DNA of 64,000 nucleotides. It comes from Leguminivora glycinivorella (lineage: Eukaryota; Arthropoda; Insecta; Lepidoptera; Tortricidae). The translations under genes and the position numbers were made by a program. Location of the stretch: positions 9,002,917-9,066,916 of the forward strand of contig NC_062995.1 of the NCBI RefSeq assembly GCF_023078275.1, read 5' to 3'. Shown here piece after piece: positions 12,401 to 24,400 of this stretch. How positions within the stretch are numbered: position 1 is the first letter of the stretch; each line of letters begins with the position of its first letter. Under the pieces are notes generated by a model, which saw only the letters and a list, made by a program, of their open reading frames with translations, was not told the origin of the DNA and did no database searches.

Positions 12401-15400
12401 AAAAGAACTTAAATGCACATAACATAACATTTGTATTAATAGCAATTGTCCTTTCCGAGGACTCCAGAGATAATTTTCGACAACTTCTGTAGGGGGCTTC
12501 AGAAATATCTATGTATAAAATAACTTGTTTTCTGTGACAAGGAGCGTATGTTTTTGTAGTGCTGGCAATGTTGGTGGGATGCTGGTTATTAATTTTGGTT
12601 GGAAACAGTTCCTTGCGCACCAAGTTAACCTATAAATGTTGAGTCTGCGGATCAAGTTTTCAAGCTTGGCCATTATTCCTCCAGGAATACACTGTTCAGC
12701 ATGACAACCAACAAGACTTTTTCGAGAAACTATAGCCTGTTGATGTTATAAATGTGGTGATTTTTTTTTCTAAACAATTTACTTCCTCAGAGAACATTTG
12801 CTCTGCTATTTCAGGGTAAACCATAGAAACGTAACCGGAAGAAGCTGATAGCCTCATTGTACCTCGCGCAAAAGATATGGCGGAACAGGGACTCACGCGT
12901 ATCCTCACATCTTCCGATACAGATGTCTTGGTATTTAAATAAAAACCACTGAAGTCTTCGGGTGAAGGATAGACGTAAAGTCAGGCCAGATTCGGGTTTG
13001 GACCTAGCTTAGAGCCTCGAAAGGTCTTTGCCTCATGTGAGACCTCGAGTGAGTTCAGGGTGGTAACGGATGCTAGAGTGTCCAATGCCCTTCGTTGAGT
13101 TTATCTCGCAGTTTGTAGCCGTGGAGGCTTTCAGGGCGTTACGTGCGAGATCGGACGTGATGTAAATGGAGGCAGGAATGACGGCAAAATGACACTTTAC
13201 GAGTGCCTCAGCCGCCAAACCATACCGGTAAACAGGCCTGAGTCCATGCTTGCTCACTAAAATATGTGTTAAGAACGGTCCCAATTTGGCATTTAAGAAT
13301 GTGATCTGTGGAGCTAATTATATTGGGAAATTTCCAATTCTTATCTAGTATATTTTCTTAAGACTTCAAATGAGAATAACCTACCGGAGTATAAGGTACT
13401 ACTGCTATTCGTGGTTTTTACGCTTTTACGTCTGATACCACTTCTTTTTTCAATACAAAAGGAAAAAATCATGTTCTAAAACATTGTTTGCACACACACT
13501 GAAGTTATACCAGCTTTGATAGAAACATCGCAGTAACTACAAAGTCTTCCGGGAGGAATAATCGCCATGCTTGAAAAGTTCACTCCAGTTCAACTTGGTG
13601 AGCATGAAACTGTTTACCACCGAAAATAAATTAGTACCTAACCAACATCGGCAGCACTCCGTGTCGTATAACAACGCCCCATATTCTGGATATTACTTCC
13701 ATCATCCTGGGGTTGGAAGACGTACAACGATAGTTGGGTACTGCAGTGGTCTGAAAACAGGGAGATATGGTATGAATATGTATACTTGGACAATTGCGGT
13801 TGTGAAAAAGGCTGCGAAACAATACGCTGTACGTGTTGTGGGTCTACCCTGCGCGGCGCAATGCAAATAATGCAATGTATTAATAATGTTTTATTTGCAA
13901 AGGGATCTGCCAAAATAAAAAGTATTTTGCAAAAATGATATTATAAAAAAAATGAAAAAATGAAAATGAAATATTTATTTTTCAAGTAGGCATATTACAA
14001 TGCGCATATGAATGTCAAATAAAGCTACGCCGGCTCTAACCCTACGCCTCAGCCTCGAGAAGATTTCAGTCCCCCCTCAGTTGGGAGGGGGGTATCCACT
14101 ATGCTATTACTATAAATTATTATGTTATCATTATTTCCTTGTTTGATATTATTTTGTATCTCTTTTATCTTTCAGTATAACCTAGACGAGAAGTAAAAAA
14201 TATGTTTTGTATTAATATATGTTTCCGTAGCCCCCTACAGAAGTTGTCGAAAATTATCTCTGGAGTCCTCGGAAAGGACAATTGCTATTAATACAAATGT
14301 TATGTTATGTGCATTTAAGTTCTTTTACGTATTAAAATAAAAATTATGTGATGGTCAAGTTTACGGGGGTTGTCTAAATATACCTAAACTCGGAATAAAA
14401 AACTAATAATATATATAAATACTAAAACCATTGATTCTGAATAGTAATATAGTAAGTTGAGACCAAAATAAATAATCAGTCTTGCGTGTATAGCGGTACC
14501 AAACGATACGATGCATCACATATCAAGTGCAAAGACGTCTTTCAAACCCGCGCGCTTTATTTTCAATGCGTACAGTTCAAAAACTACTGAACGGATTTTA
14601 ATGTTTCTTGTTTCATTTTGTAGACGTTAATATCAGATTTTATTTAAATAAATAAAAATGTGACCATATGGTGGAAAAACTATTTGTAAATTTCGTGAGA
14701 ATAAAAGAAAAATTTAAAATTTCATATTTTTTTTATTATTCGGCCGCCATCTTTATTTTTTTAAATGATTTTAATTTTTATATAAATAAATGTTTTAATA
14801 CAAACTGATAGCTACCCCAACCATTAAAATCGGTGCAGCCGTTATGATTCCAAAATTGTTTACATCACGTGCGAAAACGTCTTTCAAATCCGCGCGCTCC
14901 ATTTCAAATGAGTATAGTTCAAAAACTACTCAACAGATTTTCATGATTTTTATTTTATTATATAGATAATATTATCAGGTTTAATTTAAATACATAAAAA
15001 TGTGACCATATCATAGAAAATTTATTGGTAAATTGCACGAGAATGAAAAAAAAAAGTTTGAAATTTTCATATTTTTCTTATTATTCGGCCGCCATTAGGG
15101 GATGCAAAAACCGGTTAACTTTAAAAACCGGTTAATAACCGAACCTATACCTTCAAAACCGGTTAACCGGTTTTTAACCGGTTTTGCGGATTTTTAGTAA
15201 ATTACCATACTACGCAATAATATTACCATTACCTTCAATAATTATGTTGTTTATGATATCGTAGCAGGTTTTACTTGCACGATGAAGATCATTTTTATCC
15301 AGTTTTTGGAAATTTTGTAAAATTCAGAAGTTGTCATAAAGGACTTGAGTGCCCATAGCGTATATGGCGCTTAAAACTGTCGTGAGTTTACTTTGATAAT

Positions 15401-18400
15401 CAATTAATCACTATAAAAACTAAATATTTGTCAGTTCAGTTGTGCGCTTTCTAAGCATGTCGCGGAGGTCTACAGCTCCCAGAGGCACTAGTAATACAAG
15501 GAAGTAACGTATAAAAACCAAGATCTTCATTTTCCCTTTATTTAAAAATAATAATTTGATATATACAGTAGAGTCAGGTTATAACGACGCCCAAGGGACC
15601 GCTGATATTACGTCGTATACTAACTGGACGTCGTACAAAACGAATAATATTACGATTTAAAGATATGTCATTTTTTAGCATGCGTGCTTGCTCATCACCG
15701 GCAAATTACTGTGGTAATTCGTAATAATAAATAATCGCATTCCTTGAACCTCGATTTACGTAATTAGTATGACAATCGATTTTTTATTAAGTAAAACTAG
15801 TTTACCTATAGGTACGCAATAGAAAAATAAAAAGTTGGTTATATTTAGCTTATAACATTAGACCCGAGGCGAACTAATTGTTAAAATTATTAAAACTAAT
15901 GATCCAAAAAGTCACATGGCCACAATCTCATCTTGCTACTTGTAGGCAAGACAGGGGCCGTGCTTCGGGCGGAAATAGTTTGTTTCCTTAATTTACTAGT
16001 AAAAGCGTTGTCGCTCGTCGTTGTAACCGGACTTGACGGACGGATTTTGTAGAAAATTACGTCGTAAAAAACGGTTGGTCGTTGAAACCGGAGTCGTAAT
16101 AAACGGATGTACTTTCATAATATTACATATGAAAACCAAACAAATACCTGTGATACCGTTATTCGGTTATTGTAAGCGGTTGGACTTTAGGTATATGCGG
16201 AGTCGTAATACTAACCGGACTCTACTGTATAAAATGTATATTTGAGTGGACTCGGGAATTTTGTTTAATGTTCACGTTTAGTTAGATTATAAAATTTAAT
16301 CATTATTATACTATGACTTCTTTAAGAAATTCAATGTAGGTGCGTAATATTGTCAATGAAAGTAATAAATAAATCTTTATTGTTACAAAACATTGAAGAA
16401 TTACGTACTTTTGGCCCTTTTTTATGCCTAATTTGGTCATTTTGGGAAAAAATATAGTTTCGGTTATTAACCGGTTAGAGACTATGAAAACCGGTTTTTA
16501 AACGAGGCCAAAAAGTCTCGGTTAACCGGTTTTTCGGTTAACCGGTTAACCGGTTTGCATACCCTAGCCGCCATCTTACCTTTTTTATGACTTTATTTTT
16601 TTATATTAATGAACTCTTCAATACGATGCGATAGACACCCCAACCATCAAAATCGGTGCAGCCGCCATTTTGGAAAATGTCCGCCATCTTGAATTCTAGT
16701 GGATAAAAATCGTGTTTCCTCGGATGAAAACGTTTGTATTGGTCCCTAGTATCACTGTGCAAAGTGGCTTGCTTTCTGCATAAAGTGCAGCTTTTGACCA
16801 TAATTTCGCCGTAAGCCCTATGACTATTTGAGACATTAAACACTGAGAAAAATATAAACATTACATACACAAGTGTCGGTACGATTCGAACTACATTACA
16901 AGATAAGGTTAAGTAAGATACGTCCAAGAGTTAGCTCTAGCTCAGAATATATAATAGGACAAGTACAGAAGGCTCACTGCTTTGATATCCAAAAATGCCA
17001 CCTTTCATAATTTTACATCACACATACATCATCATACATTTCGGCCTGGCTCAGTCGGTAGTGACCCTGCCTGCTGAGCCGCGGTCCTGGGTTCGAGTCC
17101 CGGTAAGGGCATTAATTTGTGTGATGAGCACAGATATTTGTTCCCGAGTCATGGATGTTTTCTATGTATATAAGTATGTATTTATCTATTTAAGTATATA
17201 TATCGTCGGTTAGCACCCATAGTACAAGCTTTGCTTAGTTTGGGGCTAAGTTGATCTGTGTAAGGTGTCCCCAATATTGATTTATTATTATTTACTATTT
17301 AGTTATTGTCGTATCATGACTTCGAATCAGGCCGTCTATCGCTTAATAACTAGTTAGGTTATTTTTAGTCAACTTATCTTCTATGCGTATACAATATATA
17401 TCTTATTTCAATGGCATTGGATACAAAATTGCCTGAATAGTGTGCAGACTATCTCAGTAGAGACAGGACCAGAACAACTGGTCCATTTAACTAGTCGGTA
17501 CTAGGCTATCATGAAATTAAATGATTTGAGCATACCTTACGTACTGTAAATTCCTAGATATAACCACAGACACATCGGACACTTGCGATCAAATATATGA
17601 AAGAGGCGCGTTCCTAGCACACAGTCTAAGCTCGTGTAGGTGAACGCGTACTATGCCTGTATGAGTGAGATATGACAGATCGACTGTTCGCGTTTTTGAC
17701 AGGCGGTAACTGTGACGTAACCGAGAGGGGGTGGGCGGCACTTTTAGCGGGGAGCGGAAGTGGCCATACTGTACGATAGTACTCTTTATTATACTGTGAT
17801 ATAACTAAACCAAGCAATGTTAATAATGATAATTTACGCTATTTGACGCGTGATTGTCGCTAATAGATGTCACTACAAATAACTCGCATTTACTGATGTA
17901 TGGAGTTACAACTCTTCCTTACTTAAGTCTATCATCGACTATATTTGAGACATTTTCTTAGCTATATCCCATCATCCTCTTTGCGTTATCCCGGCATTTG
18001 CCACGGCACGGCTCATGGGAGCCTGGGATCCGCTTTGACAACTAATCCCAAGATTTGGCGTGGGCATTTTACGAAAGCGCGACTGCAATCTGACCTTCCA
18101 ACCCGAAGGGTCACTAGGCCTTATTGGAATTAGTCCGGTTTCCTCGCGATGTTTTCCTTCACCTAAAAGCGACTGGCAAATATCAATTCTTAGTTACAGT
18201 TCGTCCTCACTAGGGCTGCCATCCGTCCGGGTTTCCCCGGATTTGTCCTAGTTTGGAGGCCGTCCGGGGACCGTCCGGGCGGGGAGTCAAGAAGTGTCCG
18301 GGGAAAACCCGGACACTTTTCACGTAAGGAAGCACCCCATTTGGCCTAGTAACTTAGTAACCTAGAGACTTTTTTTTTCTAAGAAAAATTACACATTACA

Positions 18401-21400
18401 CTAATTAAATTAAAAAAATAAATGCATGAAAATTAAAGGTCATGTTTTTTAAAAATAAATTCTGACTCGTCCGGGGAAAAAATGCGATTTACGCCAATGT
18501 CCGGGTTTTTTGTATCATTGTCCGGGTTTGGCGAAATTCGAGATGGCAGCCCTAGTCCTCACAAATGTCTGAACACACAGTCAAGCCCCAGACAAGAATG
18601 TTTGCCACACAACCAAAACATCTCACGTATGCCAGACCCGCCGAACCGGTCGCGAGTACCAGGCGCCCAGACATCGCAGGCGGTGGCGTGTTTGTAAATA
18701 AAGAGAAATCCTCGTACTACGACCGTACCATTCTAAAATGACTTAAGTAACTAGCTGGGCACGTCAACCTTGGAGCTATGTGTGAAAGTCTAAATCTGGG
18801 TGAGGGTATTATATGCGGACAATGTGCCAATAATATGTATACATGACTTTATTGTTATTGTGGATACATACATTTGGCACTTTATACTATACTAGCTTTT
18901 GCCCGCGGCTTCGCTCGCGTTAGAAAGAGATAAAAAGTAGAAAGTAGCCTATGTCACTCTCCATCCCTTCAACTATCTCCACATAAAAATCACGTCAATT
19001 CGTCGCTCCGTTTTGCCGCGAAAGACGGACAACAGACACGCATAGGGTTGCCAACCGTACTATATAATATAGTACTGTACTATATTTTGGCCCAGCGTAC
19101 TATATTCTATATGAAGCATATATAGTACGCAAAAGTACTATATTTTTGGGGTCCATGCCAGTGGCGAATTTACACTAGGGTCAAACCTTCAGGAGCGGCG
19201 TTTTGATAATGAAAAAAATTTCGCGCTCGCTCCGCTCGCGCTTTTATTCATATTTAACCTTCGCTGTACATTTCATTACTTCATTCTGTCCTGCAAATAT
19301 TGCAGTTACGTATAAAGCCACCGTTGTTTGCAAACATTTGTATTTTTTCCATGATATATTAAATAACGACATTTCTTAAAGGGATTCTCTACTCCGATGA
19401 GCTTCGATTTAAATCCATTGCTATTATGAATATTACGATAGTTTCGGAAGCATAATTATCATATTAACAGAATCGTCTTTAAACAAACTAGCTTCCCATA
19501 ATTAGGTACCTACTTCACAGCTCATTGATTCTGTGATATTTAGCATCAAAGTTGAACTATTTTAGGACCGAAACTGGTTCTTTGGTCAAAATTTTTGCCT
19601 TAATTAGTTTAAAATTAAAATCGCTTTTGCATTTTTATAAAAGTCTAGATTTCATTGAAGTAAAAATGTTTTTAAAACAATGTCAAATTTCATAAAAAAT
19701 ATAAGTACTTATAATATGGGTATTTTTTTTAATATGGGTCTTGTAAAAAAAGTAAGTAGGTACCTATTGAAATTAAAAGAATATTAATAGGTACGTAAGT
19801 AAAAATTGCACACCTGTCAATACATTTAGAAAGTGATAGAAGACTCAATATTGCATATTTTTCGAAATACGCCATATATATTGTTGGTGTTCAATAAAAC
19901 ATTTGGTACATTACATACAATAAATAAACTAGTTATATATTACGCTAAGCAAAACATTCGGCAACATGAAAGTTTGCTTTTTTAAAAAAGGTCAAATGTT
20001 AAGTTGGTAAATGTGAGCTTGGCAAATAAAACAATAAGTTGGGAAATGAACATTCGGCGGAATAAAATTGCGCGAAACTTGAGTTGGGAAGTGATATTCG
20101 GCCATACAACTTTCGACGATACTTAAATAAGAGAACCCATGCAACACAAAACTTGTCAAATATCGATGAAAACCGAATGGATCCCCTTAGAGTGGACAGA
20201 AAGAACGATCTGTACGACTTGGTTATCGATTATGTGTACCGTACTATATTTTATTTCGGTGTACTATATTTTTTAGATGGAATTTTCTAAAATACTATAT
20301 TTCCCTAAAAAAAAGTTGGCAACCCTAGACACGCACGCACACTTTCTCATTTAATAAATAACCGACTAGATATTCGAAATTCGAATTAAAACTACGCGCC
20401 AACGCTTACTAATACAAAAGGTCTCAAGTCTTCGGGCATGTCTAATCAAATAGAACTTAATAGTCAGTGATAAATGTTGAGTTTCCATCGAACGGATTTT
20501 AAAAACACTGATTTAAACTTTCACGATTATTACACATAATTATTTTTAAAATCGGGACTTAATCGCGTAAACACGCGATTAAATCCCGATTTTAAAAATA
20601 ATTATGAACGGATTTTAGGTTAGTTTTATAATCATAACTCTTGTAAGTTATGGTGCCTTGGTGCTTCAGTCGGGGAAAATTGTGTACGCGGATTTTTTTC
20701 TTTTGTAAACAGGCTTATAAACATAACAATAGTGTATTTCTATATTGTGTAGGTACACATTTGTTTTATCTTTGTTTTCCAAGTAATCATGGCTGGGTAT
20801 TTTTTAAAGGTTAAACAACAAAACAGAATATACGCAGTTTTTACAGAAAATAGAATAACACAAAGCTATCGGGTGAGTAAGGTTGCCAGTGCTCAATGAG
20901 TGTTAGGCAACGCACATGTGACACCTTCGGAGCAGGCTACGATCAGGCGGGCCGCATGCTTGTTTGTCATCGACGTGGTAAATGGTAATACTCACGCACA
21001 GAAAGAACACTTCCTACAAAATCAATGTCTGACTGCGATTCAAGGTCGAATCGTGTCACCCCTTTGGTAATGCAGGGCGCTATCCCTTCAGGGTTGTCAA
21101 AACGGATATAATCTGTGGTAGCGCTCGCAAAGGTACGTCAAGTTGTATCCACTTTATTTACTATCAATCATAATAATTGCTACGTAGCAATAACAACCGA
21201 ACGGAGCCGGAATCGCCCGATCGGTATAGTGTCCAACCTGACGACCGACCGGTCTGGCTTAGCGGGCAGTGGCAATGCCTGCTATGACGCGGTCCTAGGT
21301 TCGAATCCCGGTAAGGGTATTTATTTGTGCGATGAACACAGACATTTTTTTATGTATTTGTGTAAAAATATAATATATGTGTGTTAACAACAAAATGAAA

Positions 21401-24400
21401 TGTTACAAAACGTCTGAAATAAAGGCTATTTTATTTTATATTATTATTATTTTATTATATCACATACATCGTTGTCAGAGTACCCGCAACACAAGCCTTC
21501 TTGAGCTGACCATGGGACTCCATCACTCTGTATTAGAGATGGGCCGAATATGGACTTTGCCGAATACGAATATTCGGCCGAACATTCGGTTCAGCTCTTA
21601 CCGAACCGAACATTCGGCCGAATATTCACGCCATATTTAGAAAGCGGATGTTAAGAAAAAACTATTAAATGATTGATAATGGTTACATATGTTACTAGAA
21701 CTACATATTATGTTATTACGATTTAGTGAATGTAACTAAAACTTAGTTAAAACAACTCTAAACTCTTCTCAACTCTTAAACTACGGTTTTTCCAACTTTG
21801 TATTTGTATTTTGACGCATAGGCAATTATCTCTTTCTAGTAGTTCCTTAGAAAGCTACTAAAATAGGAGCTTATTATCCAAAGGAATACGTAAGATCTTC
21901 ATTATTTTTTTACTTTGTTTATTCGGTAAATATTCGGCAAAGCAACCGAATTATTCAGCCTAATACGAACATTTAAAAACTTGCCGAATACCGAATATTT
22001 ACCGAATATTCGGCCCATCTCTACTCTGTATTTTAAGGATGTGAAGGATGTCCTATAATATTTATTTACTAATATTAAAAAAAACCTCACGTATGTTCCC
22101 AAAGGATTCTGTCCTTGTAACGCGGAAGTTACAGATATTGCAACACAATACAATACACTCTGGCCGTCTAAACTGACCAGTTCTATACCTTATTACAATG
22201 ATATAAAACTATTATAGACGCGGTAGTAATTCAGCATATTATGTTGCATGTGCACAAAGACACCTTTCAACCGCCACCGACCGCGACGCATGAAATGCGA
22301 TATCTTAGTAAAAAATCTACATGAAAAAGTTTAGTATGTCGTCCCACTTTGTCGGTTACCATTAAGGCGAGATTTACTTGTATATTTATGTGAAAAACTG
22401 ATAAAGCGGCTTTATAGCAATCGACAAAGTGGGACGTTTTCCCGTGCACACTCACATTTCAGGAGTTGTCAACTTGAATACTTATTCCGTATTATTTGGG
22501 TTCCGTAGTCAACTAGGAACCCTTATAGTTTCGCCATGTCTGTCTGTCCGTCCGTCCGTCCGTCCGTCCGTCCGTCAGTCCGCGGATAATCTCAGTAACC
22601 GTAAGCACTAGAAAGCTGAAATTTAGTACCAATATGTATATCAATCACGCCAACAAAATGCAAAAATAAAAAATGAAAAAAAATGTTTTATTAGGGTACC
22701 CCCCCTACATGTAAAGTGGGGGCTGATATTTTTTTCATTCTAACCCCAACGTGTGATACATCGTTGGATAGGTATTTAAAAATGAATAAGGGTTTACTAA
22801 GATCGTTTTTTGATAATATTAATATTTTCGGAAATAATCGCTCCTAAAGGAAAAAAAAGTGCGTCCCCCCCCCTCTAACTTTTGAACACTATGTTTAAAA
22901 AATATGAAAAAAATCACAAAAGTAGAACTTTATAAAGACTTTCTAGGAAAATTGTTTTGAACTTGATAGGTTCAGTAGTTTTTGAGAAAAATACGAAAAA
23001 CTACGGAACCCTACACTGAGCGTGGCCCGACACGCTCTTGGCCGGTTTTATTATATACCTTTTGTGTTGTTTACCCTTCGTGCTTTGAAACGCAACGCTC
23101 ATGATTCCACTTCTCGAACCACTCGCTACGCTCGCGGTTCAAAATTGCAATCTTTTGCTTGCTCGGGTATCAGTATTGGCACGTGGGGTTAAATACTACT
23201 TTGCCGCTTTTTAATAGTATTTTTCAGTACAGATGGTGTTTTTTTTTACGCACTAGTGCGAGAAGTGGTTCATTATATGCTAGGTCGAAACTTTGGAGGC
23301 TCATCTGTACTGAAAAACGTCGTACGATACACGTGCGAAAAGGAAATTCGAAACTCGTGTCGATTTAAAACACTCCCTTCGGTCGTGTTTTAATTTATCG
23401 CCACTCGTTTCGAACTTCCTTTTTTACGCACTTGTATCGTAATGTACTATTATGCAACAGGCGTTTAAAGGAGGTCAAAAAAGACGAGTGGCGTGGGTAA
23501 CAATTTGAGGTGAAGCCGAAAATTGTTATTAAGGCGCCACGAGTATTTTTTGACTCAGTTAAACACCGTTGCATACAATACTTTTTCTACGACCATGCAC
23601 TTGGTTTTTAATAGTTTTCTTGAATAACTTTCGTGAAATTCACACTGTTTCCTGTATTTTGAGTATTTTGACGCAAAGGTTTGCACTGCCAGCTCAGCTC
23701 CCCAAAGCCTTCCCGCAGTTCCCGCGCACGCGCGCAGTATCGTTATCACAATACGTTGCCATGGTTACAGGGCCAAACAATGCGTTTTCAGTTTTTTCGA
23801 TACTGCGCGCATGCGCGGAAAGCCGGCGGACGTTGGCTTTGGGGAATAGACTTTTATGTAGGGTTTTAAATCGTGATGATCGGGTGATCGACCCTGTAAA
23901 TGACGAATAACAGTTCGGGAGTAGAAAAAATAAATAACTATTGATGAAGTGCATTTTCGCTAAATAGATATTGAGCGAAAAATATCGAGCAATCTTCGAT
24001 TATAATCTCGATATTTTTATTTTTAGCAAGTCTGTATGTAGATAGTATCTAGGTAGGTATTGTATTTGTAAGTAATAGCAAAGAGGATCGCAGTGCATAG
24101 ACTGCCATCTATTGACACAGGCTTAAAACTTTTGAACATCAGTTTTGACAATTTGGCACATATTGTTAGCTTGATAATTGTGTTAAAATGTCAAATATTA
24201 ATATTAGCGCCATCTAGCTGAGCGTACCCCAAAGGTGTAATGCCATCTAGGCCACCGTACCTTTTTCTGTATGGTACTGAGGTACGTTTTTTTCTTAGAC
24301 TTTATCTGTCTATACGGAGTTATATATGTCTTTGGTAATAGGAAGCAAGAAATATCAACATTGATGATAGTATTTTTTAACTCCCGACGCAAAAACGACG

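Larger units (their letters stand above)
11266..16829. mobile_element. 5.5 kb long-inverted-repeat element
   Basis: Left arm 11266-12497 matches the inverse of 14229-16829 once the nested hAT (15096-16566) is removed. Arms carry CGGCTGCACCGATTTTAATG, AAGATGGCGGCCGAATAAT and TATGCAGAAAGCAAGCCAC. The unique centre, 12498-14228, has only short open frames (up to ~100 codons on both strands) that I cannot assign. No TSD found. The left arm also contains an RTE-tail scrap (12008-12110). Confidence 0.75.

Noticed and set aside
13571..13870. 99-codon + strand frame as a transposase
   Set aside because: No catalytic motif or similarity that I can recognise; lies in the centre of an inverted-repeat element but is overlapped by equally long frames on the other strand.
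17041..17112. Possible tRNA gene
   Set aside because: Box A and B are good, but the arms do not fold into a closed cloverleaf and the same head plus body recurs as a SINE.
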